This document shows positions 1 through 15,200 of a stretch of 64,000 bases of DNA, piece after piece. Every line of letters starts with the position of its first letter. The stretch's first letter is position 1. Both the position numbers and the translations under genes were made by a program. The notes beneath the pieces were generated by a model. It saw nothing but the letters and a program-made list of their open reading frames with translations. It was not told the origin of the DNA and did not search any database. This stretch comes from Rhea pennata (lineage: Eukaryota; Chordata; Aves; Rheiformes; Rheidae): NCBI RefSeq assembly GCF_028389875.1, contig NC_084669.1, forward strand, positions 8,207,501-8,271,500, read 5' to 3'.

Positions 1-927
1 GTCAAAAAAGGGAAAACTTTCTCAGGCAGAACAGGTAAATTTCCAAAAAAGATTGATTTCTATCCTTTTACAGTTTTCTGAGAGACAGATACCACCTGTA
101 GCTTGGAGGGCTCTGGCTGTAGAAAAATTAGTAAAGGAGGTATTAGCCATCCTCCTGAGCAGGAAGTGAAGTGAAAATTATTTGCATGTGCAGTTGCAAA
201 TGATCAGATGATGATGGCAGACTGGGCTGAGGTTGAGTTCAGTGAATATTTTTATGTAGCCTTACTGTAAGCACCTGAATTATTAAGTCAGGTGCTAGCA
301 GGGGGCTAGGATCTGATGGAGCAGTTATAGATCATACAGGCACAAATGAAGAAGATTCCTTACTCCATGGAAATTCTTGACCAATTCCCTAGAAATTCAG
401 TCTTTCTATTTAGAATAGGATTTAGCAATTGCTGCCAAGTGCTGAAGCTGGCAGTCAGTATTTTCGGGGTTGTGGGAGAGGAGGAGTTTAGATACAATCA
501 GAAATCAGGTACTAGGTAACAGAGCGGAGTGGCTTTCCTTTACTGGAGTCAGCTACTGATCAGTAGTTTTGGGAATAATTCTAAACTATCATCCAGTATT
601 GCTATAGATGAACTGTCTCAGAGAGTTTGTTAAAGAATTACATTGTCAAGGCATAAATAACGACAGCTCCTTTTAAGCAATTCTTGATGGTAATATCAGT
701 TTTTCTCTCAAATGAGACAACATTATTACCTTGAAAATAGGAGGAGAGTGCTTATTCTAAAAAAAATGGTACATAATGAATGGAGCTTGTAGTACAGGAA
801 CTCTGCTGTATGTGTGCTGGATTGTGTATTGTCCGTTCACAGGTAAAACTGAGGAAACTTAGGATGGATATCTGTTGAACTTGAGGATAAGACGGAAAAA
901 AACACCTTTAAAACAATAAAATTTGTT
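1..927. other. Sequence downstream of CCDC172, no gene seen
   Basis: AT-rich unique-looking DNA beyond the presumed CCDC172 cleavage site. I see no splice-flanked ORF, RNA gene or clear repeat. In the human order PNLIP-family lipases follow CCDC172, but no lipase exon was recognised here. Confidence 0.5.
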
Positions 928-933
928 TTTAAT
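928..933 (-). terminator. Likely CCDC172 poly(A) signal (ATTAAA)
   Basis: On the minus strand ATTAAA occurs 136 nt after the stop codon. It is followed after about 22 nt by GGTGTTTTTTTCC, a GT/T-rich stretch of the kind seen downstream of cleavage sites. No AATAAA was noticed on the minus strand between 1 and 1068. Confidence 0.5.
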
Positions 934-1068
934 GAAAAGTGAAGGGAAACAAACTCTAGTTTAACCAAAAAAAAAAAAAGAGTAATCCTTACAGAAGCTG
1001 AATGAAACGTCTTTAAAATATGCAAAGATTAGCTCCTATGACATTCTGTATGATATGTCACATATTAT

Positions 1069-1101
1069 TCAATTGCCCGAAGACTTTTTTTGTGATAGTT
1101 T
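1069..1101 (-). CDS. CCDC172: CCDC172 last coding exon (33 nt coding)
   Basis: Encodes KLSQKKSSGN and a TGA stop. The acceptor TTTTATTTTCCAG is strong. It enters in phase 0, matching the donor of exon 7, and brings the protein to 257 residues. The human C-terminus is similarly short and lysine/glutamine-rich (LAQKD type), but homology over ten residues is weak on its own. The phase and length agreement carry the call. Confidence 0.8.
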   Translation of the reverse strand, partial: KLSQKKSSGN

Positions 1102-4100
1102 CTGGAAAATAAAAGGAATTGAATTATAGAAAATCAAATCCAGTGAGTTCACTGTGTTTTTTATAGAGAAGTTTCTAAACATTAGGTTAGTCTTTGTTTC
1201 TGAAGAGGACAAGCATGATAAAATTAATGAAGTACAAGAAAGTTGTGTTCCCTCCAACAGAAATCTTAAACTGATCATGAAAGTCAGAAACACAAATTTT
1301 CCTTGGCTTCTGTTCTGTTATTTATATTTGTGGCAGCTGCATACCACTCAGTCAGGGGCTCTGAAGTGAGCATTTTCAAACCCTTTAATTTCAAAAATGG
1401 AACTTCAAAATCTTTTTCTCTTTGTATGGTTACACAGATTGACTATTAAGAAATTTGAAATTAAGATTGATTTTTAGAGAAAAACACGATTTAATAGCTT
1501 TTCATGAAGAATTTGTGAGTGGACAAAATACAGTATTTACATAAAAGGATGCGTCTACATTCCCATTTTGTATTTGACTGACTGTTGGAGTTTAATTAAT
1601 TTAGCTCCTGACTACATAATCTTTTTCAGCTTTGAAGAAACTAATGATTAGTGCTAGTCCCACAAGTAGGCCTTTCTTATGCTAAAATGTATCTTCAAAA
1701 TGTTTCAGGTTCTTCTCCTTTCCATAAGAAATGGAATTCCCAGACATGTGGACAAAAGAAGTTAAAACAAATGAGAATTGAGGCTGTACATAAATGTGAG
1801 GACATTTGGCTATGTACAGAGTATAAAACTGCTTATTTAAAAGCATGGCTAATAATTATAAATTACATCTTTCAAACTAAACATTTAAAATATGTAGTGA
1901 AAGTGGCATACCATTTGCAGAATTTCAATTTCTGTTCGAAAAGTCTCGCAGACATTTTCCCAATTATCATCTTTGTAATTTTCCAATTCTTTCTTAAGCC
2001 TGTGTCCAAAAATAAATAAATTATGGTTTCAGAGAACTGTTATTTGGGTAATCATTTTGTTCAACTTTGGTCCCAACTATTTGACATATTTGAGAAAACC
2101 CTTATTGATATATTTGCATGATCAGGATTTAATTTTGCTAGTTTCATAATTGGCAGTCCAGTATCGTGCTCTCCTGCAATACCATTTTAATTCATTCATT
2201 ACTGACAGTTGTGTAGCAGTACAGGGAACTTAGAAAATGACAATCTGGGTTTTACAAAATATATCTTGAGTAAGTGCTGTATTAGATTTCTAGACTGTTA
2301 TGTGGTCATTAGCCTTATTTAAACATATGAATTTGAAAGTTAATGCTCACTAAGTATTATATGATCATCCTATTCTTACTTTCTTTTGGGCATTCACTTG
2401 TATCATTGGTGGAGGCAGAATACTGGAGTAGTTGGACCCTCTGCCTGACCCAGTATGGCCATTCTTGTATATCATTGTTCCATATCCCTCTACAGACTTT
2501 CTTTGCCTTTGACTTTGTTTCAACTCTTTCTTACTGTTCCTATGATTCTCCATGATCTTGCTGTCTCCTTCCCCATAGTCTCAGCCAGGTATTCTCAAAC
2601 TTCTCTACAATGACGACTAATTTTAATATACAAATCTTCTCATTATTCTCCTCTCCCATTCAAATGAGCATAGACTTTTCCCATTCTTTCAGGTTTGTTT
2701 GACAGTCCCTGTGGAAATAGTGGCTATTACCTGTAAAAAGTATTGTTTACATTTTTGATGCTAAATATTAGTAGCTTCACATTAAAATCTGCTATTTGAA
2801 AATCAGAAAGGATGGAGCCAGTACTATACAGGGAGTTACCTCCAGACCTGAAAGAATTGGTCTGCAAAAAAAATTATAATGTGCAATGTGCTTTTCCCTA
2901 AGTGTGTGCAGATATTCATAACAACAGTGTTTGCAGGGACAAAGCTTTCTTTTGTCTATCACAGACAAGCTCCTATGCAGCTTTCACAAACATCTCCTTG
3001 CTCCAAATGGCATGGAAATGGTTAATAAAACAAATCTTCTCAGCAAAAGGAGTCTCAGGAACAACAGCTCCTGAGACACTGCAGCTCTTCTCCAAATGTT
3101 TTCATAGAATGAAAAGAGACGGAGGACTTGACTTACCTAACACTGTCTAACAAACTAGGCTCACAGTTCATTGTAGGATATTAAATAAACTGCTTGTCAA
3201 ATATCCAGAGTTTGAAAAGCAAAAAAAATGCAGTTGACCTGGGAAAAAAGCCTTTTATAGAAAAAGAGCTCTCAAAAGGAGTATCAGTGTTTATGACACT
3301 TGTAAGTCATTAGTCCTGTTAAAAGTAGACATCTGAACTTTACGCATCACCAACTTTTTCTGTTTAGATTAATATTCAATAGGACAAGAGAAATCTAAGC
3401 CAGAGCTTTTAGGAGTCCCAAGTATAAAAGGTGATGAAATTATATTGAGTCTTTTCATGGCAGTCAGTTAAAAGAAAAGCATAACAAAGCTAAAGCTGAT
3501 TACCCTTAATATAGCTTCAAGAATTAAATGTGGCTATTGGGGGCCATATACATTGACTGACAAAAAGGAAGAAAAACATACATTCTGTTTCTTATTAAAT
3601 AGCTAAACTGATGCATTAAACTGATGCAGAATCCTGTTTCTACTTAAGTTGAGAGAGGAGGTAGCTACCATTTTTTTTTCTTTTAAATACTAGAATAGAG
3701 AATAAATTAATTAACCCTATTATATAGATGATGCACATCTTTAGCTATCCTAGTGCACGTGGACTTTGTTTTCTACACAAGAAAATGTGTGTTTGATATC
3801 TAAATGGCTTTGATAATTGAAAAAGGTATAGCTTAAGCAGAGATAAATTAGACACAATCTGGCATTAGAATAGTAGCATAAAACTGAACCTTAAGTTTGC
3901 TTTGTTGTTTCTTTGGAAAATGTAAACATCATACAATGAATATGGAAACAGTTTGCCCTACATGTATGTGTTTGTGTGTGTGCATGTGTGCGTGTATTAG
4001 AAAGGGAGAAATGACTCTTCTTTCAGAAATATTCACCCTGAATTCATAATATATATGTGTTCCAAAAAAAGGAAATTTTAAACTATACTTTAAGAAATGT

Positions 4101-7100
4101 AGAATGCACCGTACTGTAGTAAATTTTACTGTGCTAGTTTACAGATCCTTTTCATTGAGAGAAGTTCATCTCAAGGTCTAAGATCAGATTCTGATCTGGA
4201 TTACATAGAGTAAATTAAATTTACTTCATTGCCTTGGCGCCTCATTTTTTATTTTCTGTATGTGTTCTCTTTTCAAGTGGTAGTAGACCCTGAATTTATT
4301 TAAGACAAACAAAAGCCCTACTTTGTTTAATTTACTTTAGTAAAAGACATGATCTGTTACTCTTGGAGAAAATTATCCCTTATTGTCTTCCGCACTGTGA
4401 AATTGATGCACAGCCTGTTTGCTGATTGTCAGCTAAGAATGATACCAGTCCATGTTAGGTATATGCTAATGATGAAACAACCAAAAGATAAGCAGTAACA
4501 TTTGCTTATCTGTCTCTTGGGATTGTAAATTAATTACTATTGGTGATGTCCTTTGAAACTGTAAAGTTCTGCAAATAGATTTTTAAGTTTTATTTAAAAT
4601 ACTTCAGAAAGCTTTTAAATGGGGTGGCAGCACAACTTCTTATATAGTATGGGGTGACAGTGGTAAAACTCATTCATTCAAATGTGATGTTTAGTTTTTA
4701 CATTAATCAATTGATTCTGCTTTCAGGTCTTCCTTCTTTCTTATTTAGAAGCTAAGTAATTACAGTATGTGCCAGGAATATTATACTCACAAAACAAAGG
4801 CTGTCTATTAGGTTACAGTCTACACAATTAATGCAGTAGAGAAGCCTGAGTTACTGAATAAATGATGAAGTTTTACCAGAAGGAATGTGAGACAATAGAA
4901 CTATTCAAAATAGTGCCTAAACTGGAATAGCTTTTTCATTTTAGATCTAAGATAAGGAAAATATTCATCCTCATCCTTTCACTGTCAGAATAGATATGCA
5001 AATCAGTTATACATGAAACTATATAGTCTGGATGTAGAGTAGGTTTTCTGACACCTGTAGAAAAGGAAAGAGATGTACATCCTGCCATTACATCCTCCCT
5101 ATCTCCATGACAAAATGGCAATTTCCTTAAAAGAAAATATTTGAAAAATTAAATTAGAATTTGCCCCCCTCCATGTCCTCTATTTTTGTTTTAGCATTTT
5201 AGCCTCTCTGAGGGCAAATATATCTTTCAAAAATGACATTGCACTGGATTAACACTATTTTAGTCAGTTAACAGCATCACAACTAGTGGTCTGTAATAAA
5301 CAGCTGGGGTTGAAATGACAGATTTGTGAAAGGAGGTTTGACTGCTCCTTTGAAAAATATTATTTAAGATAAATAACAATATCAAAACCTAGTCTTAAAT
5401 CAAGTAGGAGGGACAACAGCATCAGGTTTATTTTTGGATGCTAGTTTTTCCGAGGCTGCGCTCTGCTATCAATGATCCATTTTCCATTATTTGTGAGTGC
5501 CAGGAGTAAGAAATAGATGGAAGTGGAGGAGATCACTGAAGATGATAGATTTTGCAGCTTTGAAATGAGTACAGCCATTAAATGTCATTGTCATTTGTGG
5601 TTGATATGCACTCTTTTTTCCAGTTCAGATGTATATGCAGCAGCCAAATAGGAAACATAACTGTGAAATCAATAGATGTTTCTATTATTGAATTGGACTA
5701 CAATGAAAATAATGTTATTAGTATATAGGTTTCTCTGAAAATCATCCACAGATTCATACTACTGGATCAAGGCTCCAGTAGCCAAAACTTGCATTCCAGG
5801 AAAGGTTTTATGTATAGAGGTCTCAGTGAAGAAATAGTTTGTTTTGAAGACAGGGTGAATATGTGGGTTTTTTTCCTAATAAGAGATAAGAAGCCCTACT
5901 CAGTTATAGTTGCAGATGCAGAAAACACAGACTATTTCTTTGTTATGTTTTGCTGAGACAAGCAGAACATTTTCTCTTTTTCTCCTTCTTGTCTTTGCCT
6001 TGTTTATGCCTACCATTTTATTTTTACCATAAATACAAGGGAAAAAAATTACAACAGGAAAGGAAACATTCAACACTGATTTACAGAAAATAGCACTTAT
6101 GGTACAAACATGGAAGTTCCCTAAAAAAAGTTAGTTATAAACCTGAAAGCATGTATGTTGCTTTTGCTGATTTTTTTCAGAAAGGTCAGGAAAAACATTT
6201 TGCAAGGTTTTAAGACTTTTAACTTAAATTCAACAAAAGTCTAGAATATTTTGGTTTATCATCTTGAGACAAAGAAGAGCTAATGCAGTGAGTCATTGCA
6301 TTAATGACCTCAATTCAGTACCTTACCTCAATTCAGTATTGGGACTAAATTAATGTGTGATTCTAAAGAGACAGCAAGATTTTGCTGTGTATCTACAATC
6401 TGCTGATAATACCAGACAGAGAATGTTATTGCTGAAGAAATCAATAAATTTCAGACTATTATCAATTGGTTGAGAAAGGGAGAAAATGAGTTCTAAATGG
6501 AAGCCAGTATCTCAAAATATAAACTCAAGCACTTGAGTTGAAAAAACAAATTATAAAAGTATGTGCTTGGTGGAGCAGAAATGCAAGAAACAAATTAAGA
6601 AAGTGATCTACTAGCAATAGTAAATGACAGCGAGAAGATGCAACATAGTAACAAAAACAAACGGGGTACTAGGCTATACAAAAATGGGAGTAAATGAAAA
6701 GAAATAGAAATAACTTCGGTAAAATTACAAAACTTCAGCTTCTACAGTTCTAGATCAAATGCTGATTGTAAAACACATAATTATAATTGATTGAAGTTTG
6801 TATTTTGTGAATGCTATCAGACTATTATTTATAAAGGCGAATGTCATCCTGGGCTGCATTAGAAACAGCGCTGCCAGTATGTTGAGGGAGGTGATCCTTT
6901 ACCTCTCCTCAGCACCGCTAAGGCCACGTCTGGAGTGCTGGATCCAGTTCTGGACTCCTCAGTAAAAGACAGACATGGACTTACTGGGGCGAGACCAGAG
7001 AAGGGCCACAAAATTGATTAAGGGACTGAGGCATGTGAAATACAAGGAGAAGCTGAAAGAACTGGGACTGTTTGCCCTGGTGAAGGGAAGGCTTGGGGGG

Positions 7101-10100
7101 ATCTTACCAGTGTGTATAAATGCTTCCTAAGAGGTTGTAAAGAAGATGAGGACAGACTCTTCTCAGTGGCATCCACTGAACAGACAAGAGGCAATGGGCA
7201 CAAACCGAAATACAAGAAATTCAATTTAAGCATAAGAGAAAATTTTTCACAGTGAGGGGAGTCAAACACTGGAGCAGGTTGCTAGAAAGGCAGTGGAGTC
7301 TCCAACTTTGAAGATACTCAAAACTCAACCAGGCAATATCCAGAACAACTAGTTCTAGTTAACTTTGCTCTTAGCAACTGGGTAGGACTAGTTGATCTAT
7401 GGATGTACCCTTCAGCCTCAAATATTATGTAATTCTGTAAAAGGTATTTTTAGGTCTTGGGAAGTGTTTTCTTAATTTATATTCCTCAAATATCTAAAAC
7501 ATTACAAGAGAAAGCTTTAAGGAATATATTATTTTAGATGGAGAAGTGTGGAAAGGTTGAAATACACTGAACTAAACTGCACATTTAGGATTAAATTTGC
7601 TTTTGTGTAAACAAAACCAACACCCCTTATCATAGAAACAGACTATGTAAGAAGAGGTTATAAGGAAAAGAAGAAATGTACACGCATAACAGTCATCAAA
7701 ATAGGAACAGGTATCTAAGAGTCAAGAAGATTCCTATTGAAAGGCAAGGAAAATAATGTATGGGCCAATGATCCTTCTAGTCCAAATGTCTCGATTTTGC
7801 TGCTTGCACAGGGAAATGTAGATTTCAATCTGAGTGTATTAGTGCAGCTATCCTATTGCTGTACTAATCAGTATACCATCTTGGTACTGTTCTGCATTGC
7901 TTCATGAGGATCATTTTCTCAGAGCTAGAAAGGATGTAGACATGTCCTTGCCTTCTTCTGTAAGATGGGGTCTTCATTCCCCATGCTTCTTGCAGGTTGA
8001 TTGCATCTGTTTTTCAAAATAGTTGAGCAATTTCTATGCAATATTGCAAATGAAGTGTCTTTGACATTAAATGCTATAGTTTCCTGGTCTCTGTTGGAAC
8101 TTGCTTTTACCTTTTTCACACTTATATTTACTAGTTTACATATATTTACTAGTTACAATATATTTACTAGTTACAATATCTTTCTTTTGACAAGATAGTG
8201 CATTAAGGTCTCTCTTCTTTGCTTCCAGGCACCTGATCCTTAGCTGTACTCAAATACATGAATTTGTACTTCGTATAGTTATATCCCTCATCATTTTAAT
8301 TACTTTAGTCTCCAAGGACTAGAGTTATTTCATTTTTTCACAGTTTTGTCTTAACATACTTTCTATACCAAGGTCATTATTTAAACTATTAGGCAAGATC
8401 AGTTGTGACTATAGTTACTTTCCATCTCAACACTTTATTTTTTAGCTGTATTACTATTGTCATTATTCATTTCCATAGTCAAAATTTCTAATACCAGTCT
8501 TCTCCAGGTTAACTAGTAATTTCCCACTATTTCCAGTTGGGATAATATCAAATACTTTACTGACGTCTAGATGGATGACATTTACACTTTCTCTGCCTAA
8601 CCACTCAGTTGTGTCATCAAAGAAAGATATCATTAATCAGAGTTGATCTACTTTTAATAAATCTATAAGGCAATTTATATGGGAAACCTATTTTAACATA
8701 ATTCAACCTGAAATGGTTTCACTGGGCACTAATATTAAGAAGAAAAGCTTCAAAAATCAATTAGCAGACTATCATTAAAAAACTCATTTGAATCACATGT
8801 ATTACTCCACAGATTGATATTTTCTGCTTACAAAGTTTAACATAAAATTAAACTGTAAATATTTTTCTTGAAATCACCAGAATCATGGCCTCAGGAAGTC
8901 CACTGTTAGTATGAAACATTTGTTCAGCTCCAATGTATATATTTCTTGTATGATTTATATGAAAGAAAGCATCATTTGTTCCTTCATAATTTTGGCAATG
9001 GAATTTCTTTTTCTGTATTATGAAGTATCAGAAGTAATACTATATATTCATGAATTAAGCAAGTAAACAAAGCCTTAAACCATTTATAAAGTAAACTAGT
9101 TCCATGCATTTCCCTTCTGCTATTGCATTTCTGAAATAGAACAGAAATTCAGGCTTTAAAGAAACAATTTAACCTTAGTCTGCCCTTAGAACTGTGAAAA
9201 ATACCAATTTTAGGTAGAAGCTGTCTGCTCTTAGTCTAAATAAACTTTAATTAAAATTATTTCTAGGTTGCTTTATGTAAGCCAACATAAAATATAAAAG
9301 TAATGTGTGAAAGAAGATAAATAATTAATATAGTAAGTTATTACAAATAATATAAGAGTCAAATCCATAGCTAGGAATTTACTAGTATCAGTTAAAGGCT
9401 CTGCTTGACTCCTGTGTTATACCTCTTAAGTGATGCTATTTGCTATCTGCCAGGGAAGTGGGACTCAAGAGAGCTGACGCCAATGTTCTCTTTTGTTCTG
9501 TGTTTGGGGTTGACAAAGCAAATAATTAAAATAAGGCTTTTGATTTTAATGGCAGATCTCTTCTGAAAGGGCTCTCTTTTCTTAAAAGATTTCCCTGGAT
9601 TATGTATAGATACCATGAGACTATGAAGTCCAGGAGTAGGTTTATCTCATAGACTTACTTGGGACATCATTTGAAAGCAAAGGTCTAGTGTATCGTTTTT
9701 GAAAAAAACTGATGAACAGTATTCTATATGAAAATATAAAAGTGGAGAATCTTCTGAAATAATGCAAAATGCAGAATACACTATAGCTTATCATGACTGT
9801 GTGAAAATTGTAGTTTTTGAAGAAGGGAGTGAAAATTAGCCAGCTCTGAGCAGTTGTGAAAGAAATATTTTTGTGCAGGTTGATCTTAAACAAAACAAAA
9901 CAAAAAACAGTTATCAAACCACTGAGGGATTCAGAATACCTGTAGCTGTGCTGGGGGTTATTTTGTGCAGAAGGCAGATTAGTCATTTACAGTATATGAT
10001 AATTTAATAGAAAAGACAGTAGACATGAAATTTTGAAAGTTCAGGAGACAGTCATAGGCAAATTACAGCAGCAACAATCATGTAATGTGTTTTTTGCCAT

Positions 10101-12174
10101 TAGTGATACTGTTGGTAGTGGTTTTCCCAAACCGATGAGAAGGTAGAGCACTCTCTAACCTCAAGGAACTCTGGCAGTGTTTTGTCAGAAATACTCTTTC
10201 TAGGCTTGATGATCCATTCAAGTACTGCGTTTGGAAAAGTGTGTCTTTCGGTGCTATCACAGCTCTTAAAAAGACTACATAAACGATAACTTGTTTTTCT
10301 CCAAACTAACCACTTTTTCGAAAAGTACGCACTCAACCCCCCCCCCCCCCAAATTTTATTGAATTTTTATGTTAGCCCTTAATGATCTTGATTGTTAACA
10401 TTCAAATTTTAGTTATTTTTTCTTGTATCTGATATGTATTAGAACATATCTGTAACTGCAGCACTAATTGCTGTAGGAATTAGCAGTAAACACTTCATAA
10501 CCTTTCATAATTCTTTGATGGATTTGGGAGAAATTTTACAAATGTGTAGACGTGTTACAGGATATTTTTTTCAGATCAAAGATGAATAGCTGTAATTTGA
10601 ATTAGCTGGCTATATTCTTCAGCTGAAATGCAATTTACTTGAAGATATATACTTAATTATAATGAGATTCTTGCCTTACCAGCTATTTTTGATATTGATT
10701 TTTAAGCTGGGAGTAGGTATGTGATACAATAACAGACTACATATATCAGGTTATTCATGCTAACTGTCACATTTGTTCTAAGGAAGCACTGAAATCATGG
10801 GCAATTTTACCTTGGTAGAATGTAGTGTGGTTTCCTGCTCTGTAAAAAGTGAGAAAATCAAATATTGTGCTTATTTCATTGATAAAATACAATTTTTTTG
10901 ACCTGCATTGCCTATATTGTGTCAAAATATCCTTCTGTGTATAATGTACACTAAATATGATTTTCAGTAAAAACTAAAATGATATTCCTGCAGTAGATTC
11001 TGTATGGGAATAAAGTTTGCATTAAAGCAAAGCCTTGTCTAAGCCTAAAAAGGGTCATTTTTCAGAGTATGTCCAATCAAACTGATTTAACATGATCAAA
11101 ATTGTCTCATGTTAAAAGATACACTAGTATGCTTAAGATTGTATTAGTTGTCACTTTAGCTACAAAGTGTCCTTCATTCACAAGTTCCAAAGGTGTCTGC
11201 AGACAGTCAGAAGGGTTTTGTGTTTTACTGCAGGTGCCTGGTACCTTAGTTGTTCTGACTGATACTGCATGAATGCTTCTTTGCTCCCAGGATCCCTGTA
11301 AGAGGGTTTCCAGAGCACTGGATGGGATAATTCACTCAGAAATCTGCTCCGGAAGAACTATCAACATGAGGATTGCATCAGAATTTCCTCTGCTGCAAAA
11401 AACTTCTGTATTGCAGGACATGCAACAGATGTGCTGGCTATTGTGCTTTAGAAACAGCACCACTGTGTTGTGCTGGACATAATTCGTTCTGGTATTTCAG
11501 ATATTTTCAATGGAAGGGTTATGTACATACAAAAAAAATGTATCTTAAGATCACAGAGACACCACAAAGAGAAAAGAGGAGATATGATCTGATCAAATGC
11601 TATGCACCATGCAGCAAATGCAACCTGTAAGCATTGAGGACACAAGCCAATGCACGTGTTGATCTATGGAACATTTTCTCTGGCTCATGCAAGCCACAAT
11701 GATAATAGCTTCACCAAGTAACTCAGGTTGAAAGGGACATCAGCAGGTCACCTACTCCATTCTCCTGCTCAAACCAGAGTTGACTATGAGGTCAGACCAT
11801 GTTACTGGGGTCTTTACGCAGTCAAGTCTGGTAAACATACAAGGATGAAGACTATGCAACCTCTCTGGGCAACCTTTTTAACTGCAAGACTGTCATGCTG
11901 ATTTTTTTTTGTCCTTAAAGCCACTCTGAATGTCTCTGGTTTCAACTTATGCTTTTTGCTTCTTGTCATCTCATCATGCAACACTGGAGATCCCAGCTCC
12001 ATCTTCTTGGTGACCTCTTTGTTGGTATTGGAAGGTTATTAGTTCCCTCTCAAGCCTTCTCTGGCTGAACAAGCAGTGTTTTCTCAGCTTCTCCTGAGAA
12101 GACTCTATGGGGCTAATGCTCGAGCCCCTGACTGTCTTGGTAGCCCTCACTGAACTCATTCCACTTTCTCTCTC

Positions 12175-12205
<31 letters not shown>

Positions 12206-15200
12206 CTAGGGAGGAGGCAGGGCGGTGCAAAACACAATCCACACAGTAGTCTAGATGAGGTCTAATGTGCTCAGTTAAAGGGGAATAATCACTCTTTCAA
12301 TCTTTTTCTTTTGGTCCTGTTCACAAAGCCCAGAATATCATTGGCCTTTGCTGCCAGGGCACATTGTTTGTCCATGTTCAGTTTGGTGTCTACCAAGATC
12401 TGCAGGCTTTCAGCAGAGCTACTCCTTTGCCTGTATCATTGCAATGTGCAGGACTTTACATTTGTCCTGTTGAACTTTATCAGGTTATTGTTGACCCATT
12501 CCTCCAGCCTGTTTAGGTTCCTCTGGATGGCAATCACGCTCTGTAGTGTATCAGCTGGTCCTTCCAATTTGGTATAATCTGAAAACTTGATGAACAAGCA
12601 TTCAGACACCTCCTACAGGTCATTGATAAAGCTGTTAACGCAGGATAGGTCCCAGGCTAGATGCCTGCAGTATTCCACTTGTTACTGGAATCCGGAAGCC
12701 TTGCAAGGACATTGCCAAATTCTCTCAGCAAATTTGGGTGCAGCCCATCTGGTCTCACATACTTTTACGGGTCTAGGTCTCTTAAGTAATCCCTGATTCA
12801 ATCCTCATGCACTGCATAGAGGCCTGGGAGATCTTGCTAGTGAAGATGCAAGTAAAGAAGGCACCGAATACCTTAGCTTTATGTTTGTCTATTGTTACCA
12901 AATCACCTGTCTCATTCAGCAAGACTCTTGCTTTTGGACATCCTTATTCAGCCTTTTACAACAAACATACAAATAAGATTGGATGATTTTATTGCTTTGG
13001 TCAAACTTGCTTAAGCTGACTTACTTATAAAACACAAACATAATGCCCTTGGCTTTAGTGAAAGCATGGGCAAGCTAATATAACAACATGTTTTTATGAG
13101 TCCAGCTTGGATCAGGGCTTAAAATTTTATTTAACCAAGAAACCAAGTATTTAACCTGGTTAATTTATTTAACCAAGAGAACAACTTCTTTTTAAATTAT
13201 GTCAGTTGAAAAGCATGTGGAAGCAATAGAAGGAAAAAATTGACATTTTGTTTTTCTTGGAAGATAATAATGTTTTCTCAGTATAATAGTAGCCATTAAG
13301 ACTTAACTTTTAGGCAACATTGAAATATTTCATAAGCAAAATATACTGTTTAAATTGAAGTGAGATGTAGCATTATTTTTGTCATTTGCTTTATTAATGT
13401 TTTCTAAGAATTTGTAATAAAATAGTTTTAGAGAAGAAATGTTAATGTACTTTCCTCATTATTTAGATAATAACTGAAATACCTGGCTTTTGTCAAGACA
13501 CTAATCTGTAGCAAATTTATTTTCCTATCGAGTCAACTCTGAATGAACTGTACTGATGTTACATCTCCTAAATTTAATGTTAAAAGTTGTTTGATGTAAA
13601 ATAACTTACCATTTTGAAGGTCAAGAAGCCATATTCTTTGTTGAATATGCAGCTTTAGAGCAGAAAGCAAAGCAATCAAAGATAGTTTAATAATTAGTGA
13701 CTCAGGAATGTTATGATTTAATTTTCACTCCTTTCTTCCTTTTTATTATTTTACAGATGACTAAGTCAGCGGAGAGTTCAAGATAACATAACCTGAGGTG
13801 CCACTTGCAGTTACTTACTCAGTTTTCTTTTTCACTCTCGTCTGACACTATATGCTAATAGCACACAATACTTTGAATTCCCTTATTTCTCTTAATTCAG
13901 ATGTCCAAACCAAGAAGTGATGAGCAGATTATGTGAAAAAATAAATTGGTAGAAGTATATGAGTCTGATGAGATTTGGGATTATTTTACACAGCACAGTG
14001 CAATGACATACAGAGTAGGTAAATGAGGATGGTACTGGAAGTATAGTACCTATGATAATGTGATAAACTATATTGGAAAGCCGAATCTATTTGTGCTGGC
14101 ACGAAAGTGCAATAGCTAAATTTCTTCTGGCATCTAACTTAGTTTGTTGAGAGCTATCTATCTCTATAAATCATTGTGCTTTTGCATGTATACAAGAGAT
14201 CAAAAGCAAGTGCAAGATAAAAATATGATTTAAGCAACTCCCTTAATTTTTTCCAGTATCTGAAATGAAAAAAATATTAATATAAACAAACTTTCTTCAA
14301 TATGTTATTGCATATTAATGAGCACTTGCTGTTTCTGATTGTAGTAATAGCAGTAGTAGTACTTTATGTTATGTGCAACTATTAAATAATGTAAGTTTAA
14401 CCTGACCATAAAATGAAATATTTTATGAATTAAGAAATCTTATCATACTTCCTTTGCCTGTGAATGAAGCTTGCTGGTTTCATGGTTAAGATAATTTAAT
14501 ATATTTTATCCACTTTGTGTCTTCCACCCAGACACAACCAAAGTATAGTTCCACAGATTCGTGAGTTAATAGGGCTAGTTAGAAAGACATACATTCAAAA
14601 AATGAATGATTTGCCTATGGTTTTGTGAATCAGTGGCAGAGCAAGGGATCTAAAGTAATCTAATGTTTGCTAAATCTGTATTTTATACACAGGAAACTAG
14701 TTTTAGAAAACTAATTATAGCAAGGTGAATGTTAAGTGGCATTATTGCAGTAAACTGCTCTAAGGGAAGTGTCTAATTTAGACAGAAGATGACAGCTTCA
14801 TATATCAGAAAACCTAATATATCATGATGAAATGAATAACATAAAAAAGTGAATTAAAACAGACTGTCTTACAGAACTACAGCTGCTATTATTATTTACA
14901 GTGTCTTCTGTATATATGTTGAATGTAAAGTTTCTGCTATTTTATGCAGAATTGTAAGCTAATCAGTTTTTATATTGAGGAAATTTTGGCCATGTCTCAA
15001 TAACGATAAGGAATTGAAGAGAGCTATTAATAGGATATTTTCTTTCAAAAATTAGTATTCAGCAAAAAAATGGGCCTTTAAAAAAGCGTCTTTCAGTAAA
15101 ATACTCTGAGTTCCCTACAAAATTTTATTTTTTAATTGATTTCAGAAAAAAAAAAACCCAATTTTTATTTTAGTCAAGAACTCAGAAATGTATAGGAAAA

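Noticed and set aside
13600-13700. Minus-strand open stretch ending in a perfect donor ATG|GTAAGT near 13610
   Set aside because: The only nearby acceptor gives a stop in the phase required after exon 6, and the encoded residues do not match the family.
14100-14265. Minus-strand segment after TTTCATTTCAG that could continue CCDC172 exon 6 in phase (RYWKKLRELL)
   Set aside because: The true continuation LKKELENYKDD was found at 1999-1912 with matching phase and clear family similarity; this one has none.
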